A stretch of 64,000 nucleotides of DNA from Azospirillum agricola (GTDB lineage: Bacteria; Pseudomonadota; Alphaproteobacteria; Azospirillales; Azospirillaceae): contig NZ_JAGINM010000005.1 of NCBI RefSeq assembly GCF_017876095.1, forward strand, positions 1 through 64,000, in the 5' to 3' direction. A program made the position numbers and the translations under genes. Below, in pieces: positions 16,678-26,883 of the stretch (position 1 is the first letter of the stretch; every line of letters starts with the position of its first letter). The notes under the pieces are model-generated. The model saw nothing but the letters and a program-made list of their open reading frames with translations. It was not told the DNA's origin and did no database searches.

Positions 16678-17696
16678 CCCGCAAGCTGAACCCGACCCTG
16701 CTGATCGTGCTGCTCGCCTTCCCGATCCTGTGGTTCGCCCCCGCCGGGCTGAAGAGCTACGGCCTTTACGTCGTGGCGCTGTGGCTGGTGATGTCGATCG
16801 CCGCCATGGGGCTGAACCTGACGCTGGGCTACGCCGGGCTGACCTCGCTGGCGCAGGGCGCCTTCCTGGGCATCGGCGCCTACGCCACCGCCATCCTCAC
16901 CGTCAAGGCCGGCTGGTCGCTGCCGGCTTCCTTCCTGGTTTCCACCGGCCTGTCCTTCGCGGTCGGCATCGTGCTGGGCTTCCCGGCCCTGCGGGTGAAG
17001 CACCATTACCTCGCCTTCGTCACGCTGGCCTTCTCGGTGGTGGTCTTCCTGGTCGCCCGCAACGAGGAATGGCTGACCGGCGGCGTCTTCGGCCTCGCCA
17101 ACATCCCGCGCCCGGTGCTGTTCGGCATCGACCTCGGCGGCGGGCTGGCCTTCTACCGCTTCGTGCTGTGCGTCACGCTGGTGCTGACGCTGGTGATGTG
17201 GTGGCTGCTGCACTCCCCCTGGGGCCGCGCCTTCCTGGCGATCCGCGAGAACGCGCTGCGCGCCGCCAGCCTGGGCATCGACATCCGCGCCTACACGCTG
17301 CTGGCCTTCGCCATCGGCTCGGCCTTCGGCGGGGCGGCGGGGTCGCTCTACGCGCCGCTGGTCGAGTTCATCGACCCCGCGCCCTTCGCGCTCTCGGCCT
17401 CCTTCGTGCTGCTGCTGACGGTGGTGGCCGGCGGGGCGGGGTCCTTCTTCGGGCCGTTCGTCGGCGCCTTCTTCTCCTACATGCTGCCGGAGCTGCTGCG
17501 GGCGACCGGCGGCTGGTACCTCATCATCTACGCCGCCGTCGTGCTGGTGCTGGTCATGGTCAGCCCGACCGGCCTGCTCGGCCTGATCGACCGCTGGCGC
17601 GACCACCGCTCCCAGCGCAGGGCCGCCACCATCCGCGCCGCCGCCCGCCCGACGCTGGGCGCCCGGCAAGGACCCCAGCAAGGATCCGCGTCATGA
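16674..17696 (+). CDS. ABC transporter permease, LivM family
   Basis: This is the partner permease, 340 residues with about nine helices. It carries the hallmark LNLTLGYAGLTSLAQGAFLGIGAYATA and the ATPase-docking loop SPWGRAFLAIRENALRAASLGID. A basic, Ala-rich 30-residue tail follows the last helix. The start overlaps the LivH stop, and the stop overlaps the next ATPase start, so livH-livM-livG are translationally coupled. Confidence 0.9.
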   Translation: MTRKLNPTLLIVLLAFPILWFAPAGLKSYGLYVVALWLVMSIAAMGLNLTLGYAGLTSLAQGAFLGIGAYATAILTVKAGWSLPASFLVSTGLSFAVGIVLGFPALRVKHHYLAFVTLAFSVVVFLVARNEEWLTGGVFGLANIPRPVLFGIDLGGGLAFYRFVLCVTLVLTLVMWWLLHSPWGRAFLAIRENALRAASLGIDIRAYTLLAFAIGSAFGGAAGSLYAPLVEFIDPAPFALSASFVLLLTVVAGGAGSFFGPFVGAFFSYMLPELLRATGGWYLIIYAAVVLVLVMVSPTGLLGLIDRWRDHRSQRRAATIRAAARPTLGARQGPQQGSAS

Positions 17697-18436
17697 CCCG
17701 CGTTCTCGAAGTCAACGGCATCCGGAAGCATTTCGGCGGCGTGAAGGCGGTGGACGGCGTGTCCTTCCACGTCGACGAGGGCGAGATCCTCGGCTTGATC
17801 GGCCCGAACGGCTGCGGCAAGTCCACCCTGTTCAACTGCATCCTCGGCCAGCTCTCGCCGGACGACGGCGAGGTGCGGCTGGACGGCAAGGCGATCACCG
17901 GCCTCTACCCGTCGCAGCTCAACCGGCTGGGCGTGTCGCGGACCTTCCAGCTTCTCCAGGTCTTCCCCAACCTGTCGGTGCGCGAGAACCTGATCCTCGC
18001 CGGGCAGGAGCACAAGGGAACCATGCTGAAGCGCCTGTTCGGCCCGCGCGACGCCGGGCTGACTCCGGACGCCGACCGCATGATCGCCTTCTTCAAACTG
18101 GAGCATCTGGCCGAGCAGAAGGCCGGCGGCCTGTCCTACGGCCAGCAGAAGCTGCTGGACGCGGCGATGGCCTTCATGGCGGGGCCGCGCCTCGTCCTGC
18201 TCGACGAGCCGGCGGGCGGCGTGAACCTGACCATGCTGGCCAACCTGAAGGAGCGGTTGCAGGCGATCAACCGCGAGCTCGGCGCCACCTTCGTCGTGAT
18301 CGAGCACAACATGGAGTTCGTCATGAGCCTGTGCTCGCGCGTCGTCGTGATGGCGGAGGGCAAGGTGCTGGCGCAGGGGTCCCCCGCCGCCGTCCGCGCC
18401 GACCCGGCCGTCGTCGAAGCCTATCTCGGCCATTGA
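17693..18436 (+). CDS. ABC transporter ATP-binding protein, LivG family
   Basis: This is a 247-residue cytoplasmic ATPase powering the LivHM-type permease. Visible motifs are Walker A GPNGCGKST, a Q-loop region SRTFQLLQVFPNLSVRENL (typical LivG), the signature LSYGQQKLL and Walker B LVLLDEPAGGVN, followed by the H-loop HNMEFVMSL. GTP/ATP is hydrolysed by a LivG/LivF heterodimer. The second ATPase gene starts 13 bases downstream. Confidence 0.9.
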   Translation: MTRVLEVNGIRKHFGGVKAVDGVSFHVDEGEILGLIGPNGCGKSTLFNCILGQLSPDDGEVRLDGKAITGLYPSQLNRLGVSRTFQLLQVFPNLSVRENLILAGQEHKGTMLKRLFGPRDAGLTPDADRMIAFFKLEHLAEQKAGGLSYGQQKLLDAAMAFMAGPRLVLLDEPAGGVNLTMLANLKERLQAINRELGATFVVIEHNMEFVMSLCSRVVVMAEGKVLAQGSPAAVRADPAVVEAYLGH

Positions 18437-18449
18437 GGGGAACCCCGCC

Positions 18450-19214
18450 ATGACCGCCCAAGCCGTTCCGGCCCAGCCCATCCTGACCCTGTCGAACGTC
18501 GTCGCCGGCTACGGCAAGATGACGATCCTCAACGGGACCAGCTTCTCCGTCCCGCGCGGCTCGATCACCACGGTGATCGGCCCGAACGGGGCCGGCAAGT
18601 CGACCGTCTTCAAGACCATCTTCGGCCTGCTGAACGCGCGGGAGGGGACCGTCGCCTTCAACGGCCGCGACGTCACCAACAAGGAGCCGCGCGACCTGCT
18701 GGAGGCCGGGATCTGCTACGTCCCGCAGGGGCGCAACATCTTCCCCGAGCTGTCGGTCCGCCACAACATCGAGATGGGCGCGGTCGCCGCCGGGCGCGGC
18801 ATCACCGACATGCCGGCGCGCATCGAGGCGGCGCTCGACCGCTTCCCCATCCTGCGCCGGAAGGCCGACCAGCAGGCCTCCACCCTGTCCGGCGGCCAGC
18901 AGAAGCAGCTGGAGATCGTGCGCGGCCTGCTGCTCGATCCCAAGCTGATCCTGATCGACGAGCCCTCCATCGGCCTGTCGCCGATGATGGTGGCCGAGAC
19001 CTTCCAGATCCTGACCGAGCAGCGCGACAAGGGCGTGTCGATCCTGATGATCGAGCAGAACGCCCGCTCGGCGCTCGCCATGTCCGATTACGGGCTGGTG
19101 CTGGAACTCGGGCAGACGCGCCTGTTCGACACCGCCCCGGCCATCCTGGCCGACCCGCGCGTCGGGCAGCTCTTCCTCGGCGGCTCCCTGGAGGAGAAGG
19201 GGGTGGCGGCCTGA
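18450..19214 (+). CDS. ABC transporter ATP-binding protein, LivF family
   Basis: This is the second ATPase of the transporter, 254 residues: Walker A GPNGAGKST, the LivF hallmark GICYVPQGRNIFPELSVRHNIEMGA, signature LSGGQQKQLEI, Walker B LILIDEPSIGLSP and H-loop region MIEQNARSAL. It is the last gene of the operon that began with the quiC-type dehydratase. A GGCGGCGG/CCGCCGCC stem at 19223-19248 after the stop has only a short GGTTTG tail, so termination here is uncertain. Confidence 0.9.
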   Translation: MTAQAVPAQPILTLSNVVAGYGKMTILNGTSFSVPRGSITTVIGPNGAGKSTVFKTIFGLLNAREGTVAFNGRDVTNKEPRDLLEAGICYVPQGRNIFPELSVRHNIEMGAVAAGRGITDMPARIEAALDRFPILRRKADQQASTLSGGQQKQLEIVRGLLLDPKLILIDEPSIGLSPMMVAETFQILTEQRDKGVSILMIEQNARSALAMSDYGLVLELGQTRLFDTAPAILADPRVGQLFLGGSLEEKGVAA

Positions 19215-19298
19215 CCGAAAGGGGCGGCGGCCGGAGGCTCCCGCCGCCGCCGGTTTGGTGTAGGGTGCCAAGCCATTCGTGAACGAAAAGGTTGCCCG

Positions 19299-19985
19299 AT
19301 GCCCAGCGCCATCCGCCCGCCGGTCCCGAACCCGCCCGCGGCCGTGATCTTCGACTTCGACGGGGTCATCCTCGATTCCGCCCGCATGAAGACCGACGCC
19401 ATGGTCGATCTCTTCGGGGCGCGGAACGGCCCCTTCGAGGCGGCCGTCCGCCAGACGGTCTGGCAGAACGGCGGGCTGACCCGCACCGGCTCGATCGCCG
19501 TGCTGGAGCGCGGCGTCTTCGGTCGCGAGCCGACGCCGGAACGGGTGGCCGAACTCGCCGGCCGCTACGCCGCGATGGTCGACGACGCCGTGAAGGATTG
19601 CCCGCTGATCGACGGCGCGCCGGAACTGCTGCGGGCGCTGGACGGCACGCCCTGCCATCTGGTGTCCGGCACGCCGCACCGCACCCTGCTGGACACGGTG
19701 GCGCGCAAGGGGCTGGGCGGCTTCTTCGTCACCGTCACCGGCGCGCCCGACGACGGCACGCCGAACGACAAGTCGGCGGTCTTCGCCGGCCTCGTCGCCA
19801 CCCACGCCCATCGGGCGGAGCGCACGCTGATCGTCGGCGATTCGCTGACCGAACTGGTCGGCGCCCGCCACATCGGCGCGCCCTTCGCCGGGGTGGTGCC
19901 GCCGGACGTGCCCGATCCCTTCCCGGCCGGCACCGCGATCGTGCGCGACCTGCACGGGCTGGCCGCGCTCATCGGGGTCGGTTGA
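19299..19985 (+). CDS. HAD-superfamily hydrolase
   Basis: This is a 228-residue cytosolic phosphatase-type enzyme. Motif I is IFDFDGVILDS (nucleophile Asp), motif II is HLVSGTPHRTLL, and motif III/IV is the Lys of DKSAVFAGLV with IVGDSLTEL. The helical cap between motif I and II fits the beta-phosphoglucomutase/phosphoglycolate phosphatase group. The substrate is unknown. It is separated from the ABC operon by 84 bases with its own probable ribosome site, and ends in a clear terminator. Confidence 0.8.
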   Translation: MPSAIRPPVPNPPAAVIFDFDGVILDSARMKTDAMVDLFGARNGPFEAAVRQTVWQNGGLTRTGSIAVLERGVFGREPTPERVAELAGRYAAMVDDAVKDCPLIDGAPELLRALDGTPCHLVSGTPHRTLLDTVARKGLGGFFVTVTGAPDDGTPNDKSAVFAGLVATHAHRAERTLIVGDSLTELVGARHIGAPFAGVVPPDVPDPFPAGTAIVRDLHGLAALIGVG

Positions 19986-19991
19986 GGACTT

Positions 19992-20018
19992 GCCGGCCCG
20001 CTACCGGGCCGGCTTTCT
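19992..20018 (+). terminator. Rho-independent terminator of the HAD gene
   Basis: GCCGGCCCG (19992-20000) pairs with CGGGCCGGC (20005-20013) across loop CTAC and is followed by TTTCTC on the plus strand. The stem overlaps the stop codon of the convergent DMT exporter gene. Confidence 0.65.
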
Positions 20019-20917
20019 CGCCCCCAGCACGCAGGCGACGGCGGCGAGGATCAGGGCGAGCGCCACCGCCAGCCGGGGCGTCACCGGATCGCCGAGGATG
20101 ACCACGGCGCCGCTGACGCCGACGATCGGGATCAGCAGCGTGCTGACCGCCGCCTCGCCCACCGTCAGCCGCCGCACGGTCACGTACCACAGGGCCTGGG
20201 CGGCGCAGAGCGAGCAGATCAGGTGCCAGGCGAAGCCGGCCCACACGGCGCCGTGGATCTCGGCCAGGGCGGGGCGGCTCTCGCCCATGGCCGCGAGGAT
20301 CATCGGCAGGGCGCAGACCACATACTGCCAGCCGGTGATGACGGTCGGGTGCGCCCGCCAGACCCGGCGCTTCATCAGGATGGTGCCGAGCGCCCAGGCC
20401 AGCGCCGCGACCAGCATCAGCGCCGGGCCGAGCAGCGCCTTGGGCGGGGCCGACAGCGCCTCCGGCCCGAGCAGCACGAACAGGCCGGACAGGCCGCAGA
20501 CCAGCCCGGCGATCTGGCGCGGCCCCGGCCGCTCGCCCAGGATGGGAATCGCCATCAGCGTCGCCCACACCGGCATGGTGAAGGCGATGATCGCCGCCTG
20601 CGAGGTCACCATCATCGTCTGCGCGAAGGCGGTGCACAGGTTGAAGACCAGCACGTTGCACAGGCCGGCGGCGACCAGCGCCGGCAGCTCGTCCCGGTCG
20701 ACCCGCAGCCGGTGGCCGGACAGCCGGGCCAGCCCGAGCAGCAGCACCGCCCCCGCCGTGAAGCCGATCGCCCGCAGGCTGAAGGGCGGCACCTGGGAGA
20801 GGATCGTCTTCACCGCCGGCCAGTTCAGGCCCCAGAACAGGGCGACCATGGCGATCAGCGCGTATTTCATCGGATCCCGGGCCGGGGCGGGGCCGGAGAG
20901 GCCGGCGGCGGCGGCGG

Positions 20918-20921
<4 letters not shown>
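20001..20921 (-). CDS. EamA/DMT-family transporter
   Basis: This is a 306-residue membrane protein with ten predicted helices in two EamA repeats (ALFWGLNWPAVKT at the start; ALAWALGTILMKR opening the second half). The family exports amino acids or metabolites. The ATG at 20921 overlaps the stop of the HDAC-like gene (ATGA), which fixes the start and makes it the last gene of the 20-32 kb operon. It probably exports an end product or a toxic intermediate. Confidence 0.85.
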
Positions 20922-21967
<1,046 letters not shown>

Positions 21968-21991
21968 CGGGGAAACTCCGGGAGGATGTAC

Positions 21992-22020
21992 TCTCCCTCT
22001 CCCGCCCCGGGAGAGGGAGA
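21992..22020. repeat. Short palindromic repeat, single hairpin
   Basis: A perfect 13-pair stem built from TCTCCCTCTCCCG and its complement with loop CCC. It is the same core hairpin as in the long repeats at 15598 and 27887 and lies in the gap between the HyuC-like and HDAC-like genes. It could attenuate or stabilise the operon transcript. Confidence 0.8.
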
Positions 22021-22028
22021 CGAAGGGC

Positions 22029-23270
22029 TCAGGGCGTTCCGGCCGTGGCGACCAGGGCCTCGAACAGCACGGCGGCGCCGCGCGCTCCGTCGGCGGGGCT
22101 GATGTTCTCGACCTCGTTGTGGCTGATGCCGTCCTCGCAGGGGATGAAGACCATCGCGGTCGGCACCTTGCCCGCCACATAGACCGCGTCGTGCCCGGCG
22201 CCCGACACGATGTCGCGGTGGCTGAAGCCGAAGCCGGCCGCCGCGTCGCGCACGCGATCCACCAGCGTCCTGTCGAACGGGGTGGGGGGGAACTCCCAGA
22301 AATCGGCGACCTCGGCGGTCACGCCCGCCTCGGCGGCGATGGCGGCGACGTCCTCGCGGAAGCGGCGGTCCATGCCGGCCAGCGTCGCGGCGTCGGGGTG
22401 GCGCAGGTCCACCGTGAAGAAGACCCGGCCGGGGATGACGTTGCGCGAGTGCGGGTGCACGTCGAGGATGCCGACCGTCGTGCAGGCGTCGCCGGGAGTC
22501 TCCAGCCCCAGCGCCTGCACCGCCTGGACCATGCGGGCCGAGGCCACCAGCGCGTCGCGGCGCAGGCGCATCGGGGTCGGGCCGGCGTGGGCCTCGGTGC
22601 CCGTCACCGTCACCTCGTACCAGCGCTGCCCCTGCGCGCCGGTGACGACGCCGATCTCCTTGCCCTCGACCTCCAGCACGGGACCCTGCTCGATGTGGGC
22701 CTCCAGATAAGCGTGCATCGGGTGCTCGACCGGCGCGTCGCCGGCGTATCCGGTGCGGACCAGCTCGTCGCCGAGCCGGGCGCCGTCCTGGGCGATCTTG
22801 CCGAGGATCTCGTCCAGCCCGAACACGCCGGTGACGACGCCCGAGCCCATCATCGGCGGCGAGAAGCGCGAGCCCTCCTCGTTGGTCCAGACGGCGACCT
22901 CGACCGGGTGGCGGGTGGCGAGGCCCCGGTCGTTCAGCGAGCGGATCACCTCCAGCCCGGCCAGCACGCCGAACACGCCGTCGAAACGGCCGCCGGTCGG
23001 CTGGGTGTCGAGATGGCTGCCCATCACCACCGGGGGCAGGCCGGGATCGCTGCCGGGGCGCCGGGCGAAGATGTTGCCGACGCGGTCGACCGAGACGGTG
23101 CAGCCGGCGTCCTCGCACCAGGACACGAACAGGTCGCGCCCGGCCTTGTCCTCGTCGGACAGCGCGAGGCGGCAGCTTCCGCCCTTGGCCGTGGCGCCGA
23201 CCTCCGCCATCGCGGCGAGGCTGGCCCACAGCCGGTCGGGGTTGATGGGCAGGTTGGAGGGCAGGGACAT
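22029..23270 (-). CDS. Zn-dependent amidohydrolase, allantoate/N-carbamoyl-amino-acid hydrolase family
   Basis: This 413-residue M20-family enzyme hydrolyses N-carbamoyl (ureido) amino acids or allantoate. Metal ligands are seen in GSHLDTQPTGGRFDG, in TNEEGSRFSPPMMGSG and in HIEQGPVLE. The substrate-binding SGAGHDAVYVA near the C-terminus is diagnostic of the AllC/HyuC group. No hydantoinase or allantoinase gene is adjacent, so the substrate may be another N-carbamoyl or N-acyl compound imported by the Dpp-type transporter in the same operon. Confidence 0.82.
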   Translation of the reverse strand: MSLPSNLPINPDRLWASLAAMAEVGATAKGGSCRLALSDEDKAGRDLFVSWCEDAGCTVSVDRVGNIFARRPGSDPGLPPVVMGSHLDTQPTGGRFDGVFGVLAGLEVIRSLNDRGLATRHPVEVAVWTNEEGSRFSPPMMGSGVVTGVFGLDEILGKIAQDGARLGDELVRTGYAGDAPVEHPMHAYLEAHIEQGPVLEVEGKEIGVVTGAQGQRWYEVTVTGTEAHAGPTPMRLRRDALVASARMVQAVQALGLETPGDACTTVGILDVHPHSRNVIPGRVFFTVDLRHPDAATLAGMDRRFREDVAAIAAEAGVTAEVADFWEFPPTPFDRTLVDRVRDAAAGFGFSHRDIVSGAGHDAVYVAGKVPTAMVFIPCEDGISHNEVENISPADGARGAAVLFEALVATAGTP

Positions 23271-23328
23271 GGCTATGGCTCCAGGGAGCGGGGGAATGAA
23301 GGGAAGAAGGGTGGGGACAGGCCTTGCC

Positions 23329-24324
23329 TCACGCCGCCAGTTCGCTGCGCCGCTCGCGCGCCCGCAGATCGACCAGCGCCAGCACCGCGCGCATCATCGG
23401 CACCGCGACGCCGACCCGCTCGGCCAGCTCGATGACCGAACCGAGGATGGCGTCCAACTCCAGCCGGCGGCCGGCCTCGTAGTCCTGGAGCATCGAGGTC
23501 TTGAACTCGCCGACGCCGGCGGCCATGGCGATGCGCTCGTCGACGCTGGTGGCGAAGGTGACGCCCAGCCGCTCGGCGACCGCCTTGGCCTCCAGCATCA
23601 GGCTGCGGCCGACGTCGCGGGTGCCGGGGTCGTTGCACAGCCGGCCCAGCGTGGCGCCGGTCAGCACGCTCAAGGGGTTGAAGCCGAGATTGCCCCACAG
23701 CTTCACCCAGACCGCCTGCCGGATGTCGGACGTGCGCGCGGGCTGGAAGCCGGCCTGCCCGAACAGCGTGACGATGCGGTCCACCACGGGCCGGTCGCGG
23801 TCGGCGGCGTCGCCGAAGACGAAACGCTGGTCGCTGATGTGGCGGATGCGGGTCGGACCGTCGCCTTCCACCGCGACGAAGGTGGTGGCGCCGACCACCC
23901 GGTCGGGGTCGATGGAACGCCACAGCAGCCCGTCGGGATCGACGCTGCGCAGCGGCCGGTCGGCCAGCGGCTCGGGCTGGCGGTGCGGGTACCACCAGGG
24001 GACGCCGTTGACCATCGGCACGATGGCGGTGTCGGGCCCCAGCAGCGGCGTGATGGTGTCCACAGTGCCGCGCAGGGCGTGCGCCTTGACGCAGAGGATC
24101 ACCACGTCCTGCGGCCCCAGCGACAGGGAATCGTCGGTGACGCGCGGCGTCAGGCGGGCGACGCGGTTGAGCGGCGTGACCATGGTCAGACCGTCGCGCC
24201 GGATGGCGGCGGCGGCGTTGGGGCGGGCGACCAGCGTCACCTCCGCCCCAGGGGCGCCGATGGCGCCGAGCCGCGCGATCAGCAGCCCGCCGACTGCGCC
24301 GGCCCCGACGATGGCGACCTTCAT
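23329..24324 (-). CDS. Ketopantoate reductase-family dehydrogenase (PanE/ApbA-like)
   Basis: This 331-residue NADP-dependent dehydrogenase has N-terminal VAIVGAGAVGGLL, the KAHALRGT Lys region (substrate/catalytic Lys at about residue 91) and NGVPWW in place of the usual NG(L/I)G. The C-terminal ApbA_C domain has KLWGNLGFNPLSVLTG and EFKTSMLQDYEAGRRLELDAILG. A biosynthetic PanE is normally encoded elsewhere. This copy inside a peptide-transport operon probably reduces a 2-keto acid or oxidises a 2-hydroxy acid. The start overlaps the stop of the upstream ATPase gene (ATGA). Confidence 0.8.
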   Translation of the reverse strand: MKVAIVGAGAVGGLLIARLGAIGAPGAEVTLVARPNAAAAIRRDGLTMVTPLNRVARLTPRVTDDSLSLGPQDVVILCVKAHALRGTVDTITPLLGPDTAIVPMVNGVPWWYPHRQPEPLADRPLRSVDPDGLLWRSIDPDRVVGATTFVAVEGDGPTRIRHISDQRFVFGDAADRDRPVVDRIVTLFGQAGFQPARTSDIRQAVWVKLWGNLGFNPLSVLTGATLGRLCNDPGTRDVGRSLMLEAKAVAERLGVTFATSVDERIAMAAGVGEFKTSMLQDYEAGRRLELDAILGSVIELAERVGVAVPMMRAVLALVDLRARERRSELAA

Positions 24325-26021
24325 GAAGCGGCTCCCACGATCGGCGCCTTTTGCAGGTCGTCCGGGATGTGCCACGCCTTGCCGGGGATGGCGTCGAGCA
24401 GCGAGCGGGTGTAGGCGTCGCGCGGGTGGGTGAAGACCTGCCGGGAACTTCCCATCTCGACGATCTTGCCGCGCCGCATCACCGCGATGGTGTCGCAGAC
24501 CTGGGCCGCGACCCGCAGGTCGTGGGTGATGAACAGCATGGCGAGGCCGAGGCGCTTGCGGATGTCGTCCAGCAGCTCCAGCACCTGCCCCTGCACCGAC
24601 ACGTCGAGCGCCGAGACCGGCTCGTCGGCGACCAGCAGCTTCGGCTCCATGGCGAGCGCGCGGGCGATGCCGACGCGCTGGCGCTGCCCGCCGGAGAACT
24701 CGTGCGGGAAGCGGTCCGCCGCCGAGCCGTCGAGCCCGACCATCGCCAGCAGTTCCCGCGCGCGGGCCAGCGCCTTGCCCCGGTCCTCGCCGAAGGCGAC
24801 GGGGCCCTGCGCGATGATGTCGCCGATTCGGTGGCGCGGGTTCAGCGAGGCGTAGGGGTCCTGGAACACCATCTGCACGGCGCGGCGGTAGGGCCGGAAG
24901 CCCTTGGCGTCGAGCGACAGCAGGTCGGTGCCCTCGAACAGGATGCGGCCGGAATCCGGCTTGATCAGGCCGACGATGCTGCGGCCGAGCGTCGATTTGC
25001 CGGAGCCGGACTCGCCGACCAGCCCGACCGTCTCGCCGGGATGGATGGTCAGCGACAGGTCGTCGCCGGCCACCACGGGCTTGGACTTCCTGAACAGCCC
25101 GCCGCCGACATGGAAGGTCTTGCGCACCTTCTCGGCCACCAGCAGCGGCTTTCCGACCTTGGCGTGGTCCTCGCGGTGCTCGATGTAGTGGGGGACGGAC
25201 GCGATGAGCTGGCGGGTGTAGGGGTGCTGCGGGCGGTTCAGCACGTCGCTCGCCGCGCCATACTCCACCAGCCTGCCGTGGCGCATGACCGCGACCCGGT
25301 GGGCGATCTCCGCCACCACGCCGAAGTCGTGGGTGATGAACATCATGCCCATGTGACGCTCGGCCTGGATCGACCGGATCAGGTCCAGGATCTGCTTCTG
25401 GGTGGTGACGTCGAGCGCCGTGGTCGGCTCGTCGGCGATCAGGATGTCGGGCTGGCAGGCCAGCGCCATGGCGATCATGACGCGCTGGCGCTGGCCGCCC
25501 GACAGGCGGAACGGGTAGGCGTCGGCCAGCTCGGCCGGGTTGGGCAGGCCGACCTGATCGAGCAGCTCCACCACCCGCTGGCGCCGGGCCGGGGCGGGCA
25601 GGGGGGTGTGGGCGCGCAGCGACTCGCCGATCTGGCGGCCGACCCGCATCAGCGGGTTCAGCGCGGTCATCGGCTCCTGGAACACCATGGCGATGCGGCC
25701 GCCGCGCAAGTTCCGCTGCTCGGCCTCCGGCATGGCCAGCACGTCCTTGCCCTTGAACAGCAGGCTGCCGCCGGCCACCCGCACATGGGGGTGCGGCAGC
25801 AGGCCCATCATGGCGTGGGCGGTCATCGACTTGCCCGAGCCGGATTCGCCGACGACGCAGAGGATCTCGTTGGCGTTGAGCGTGAAGGTCAGATTGTCCA
25901 CCGCCAAGGGGCGGTCGGCGCCGGGCGGCAGCGCGATGCTGAGGCCGCGAACGTCCAGCAAGGGAACGGTCATGTCGGTCGTCTCCGGCACGCTGTGGCC
26001 TGGGAAAGAGGGGCGGGTCAT
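24321..26021 (-). CDS. Peptide-type ABC transporter, fused double ATPase (DppD-DppF)
   Basis: This 566-residue protein carries two complete ATPase domains. The first has Walker A GESGSGKS near residue 59, signature [15 protein letters not shown] and DEPTTALD. The second has Walker [10 protein letters not shown] near 340, [15 protein letters not shown] and DEPVSALD. Each is followed by the (H)PYT/DAYT C-terminal oligopeptide motif. In E. coli these are separate DppD and DppF subunits; here they are one chain. ATG 26021 lies four bases after the permease stop. ATG 25973 ([10 protein letters not shown]) would give the more usual N-terminus. Confidence 0.9.
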   Translation of the reverse strand: MTRPSFPGHSVPETTDMTVPLLDVRGLSIALPPGADRPLAVDNLTFTLNANEILCVVGESGSGKSMTAHAMMGLLPHPHVRVAGGSLLFKGKDVLAMPEAEQRNLRGGRIAMVFQEPMTALNPLMRVGRQIGESLRAHTPLPAPARRQRVVELLDQVGLPNPAELADAYPFRLSGGQRQRVMIAMALACQPDILIADEPTTALDVTTQKQILDLIRSIQAERHMGMMFITHDFGVVAEIAHRVAVMRHGRLVEYGAASDVLNRPQHPYTRQLIASVPHYIEHREDHAKVGKPLLVAEKVRKTFHVGGGLFRKSKPVVAGDDLSLTIHPGETVGLVGESGSGKSTLGRSIVGLIKPDSGRILFEGTDLLSLDAKGFRPYRRAVQMVFQDPYASLNPRHRIGDIIAQGPVAFGEDRGKALARARELLAMVGLDGSAADRFPHEFSGGQRQRVGIARALAMEPKLLVADEPVSALDVSVQGQVLELLDDIRKRLGLAMLFITHDLRVAAQVCDTIAVMRRGKIVEMGSSRQVFTHPRDAYTRSLLDAIPGKAWHIPDDLQKAPIVGAAS

Positions 26022-26025
26022 GGTC

Positions 26026-26883
26026 TCACCCCCGCGAGCGGGCGAGCTTGGGGTTCAGCGCGTCGTTCAGCCCCTCGCCGACGAGGTTCAGCGCCAGCAC
26101 GGTCAGCACGATGGCCAGACCGGGGAAGAAGCTCATCCACCATGCCTGCCGGATCACGGTGCGGGCGGCGCCGATCATGTAGCCCCAGCTCATCGCGTTG
26201 GGGTCGCCGAGGCCGAGGAAGCTCAGCGAGCTTTCCAGCAGGATCGCCGTCGCCACCATCAGCGAGGCCGAGACGATGATCGGCGACAGGCTGTTCGGCA
26301 GGATCTGGCGCAGGATGATCGTGGTGTTCGACTGGCCGGTGGTGATGGCGGCCTGGACGAACTCGCGGGTGCGCAGGCTCATGAACTCGGCGCGGGCCAG
26401 CCGGGCCAGCGGCGGCCAGCTGACGATGGCGATGGCGGCGACGATGGTGGTCAGGCTCGGCGTGAAGATCGCTACCAGCACCACGGCCAGCACGAAGTTG
26501 GGGATGGTCTGGAACAGCTCGGTGAAGCGCATGATCGCGTCGTCCACTCGGCCGCCGTGGAACCCGGCCAGCGCGCCCAGCGTCACCCCGATGGCGAGCG
26601 CGGCGGCGGTGGAGGTCAGGCCGATCAGCAGCGACACCCTGGCACCATGCGCGATGCCGGCCGCGATGTCGCGCCCCAGCATGTCGGAGCCCAGCGGCGA
26701 GCCTTCGGACAGCGGCGGCTGGAACGGCGCGGTCGCCATGTCCCACGGATCGCCGGGGAACAGGACGGAGGCGAAGGCCGCCAGCACCAGGATTCCAGCC
26801 AGGATGACGAGGCCGAAGACGGCGCCCTTGTTGCGGGCGAAGGCCTTCCAGAAATCCCCGGAGGAGGAGGAAAGTTTCAACAT
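26026..26883 (-). CDS. Peptide-type ABC transporter permease (DppC family)
   Basis: This is a 285-residue permease with about six helices. It has LGSDMLGRDIAAGIAHGARVSLLIG near residue 65, typical of DppC, and the ATPase-docking EAA loop REFVQAAITTGQSNTTIILRQILPN at about 172-198. The start overlaps the stop of the DppB-type gene by one base (TGATG). Confidence 0.9.
   Translation of the reverse strand: MLKLSSSSGDFWKAFARNKGAVFGLVILAGILVLAAFASVLFPGDPWDMATAPFQPPLSEGSPLGSDMLGRDIAAGIAHGARVSLLIGLTSTAAALAIGVTLGALAGFHGGRVDDAIMRFTELFQTIPNFVLAVVLVAIFTPSLTTIVAAIAIVSWPPLARLARAEFMSLRTREFVQAAITTGQSNTTIILRQILPNSLSPIIVSASLMVATAILLESSLSFLGLGDPNAMSWGYMIGAARTVIRQAWWMSFFPGLAIVLTVLALNLVGEGLNDALNPKLARSRG

Noticed and set aside
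19223..19251. GGCGGCGG/CCGCCGCC stem after the LivF gene as a terminator
   Set aside because: The stem is plausible, but there is no T-run and the sequence is simple triplet GC repeat, so I did not list it as a terminator.
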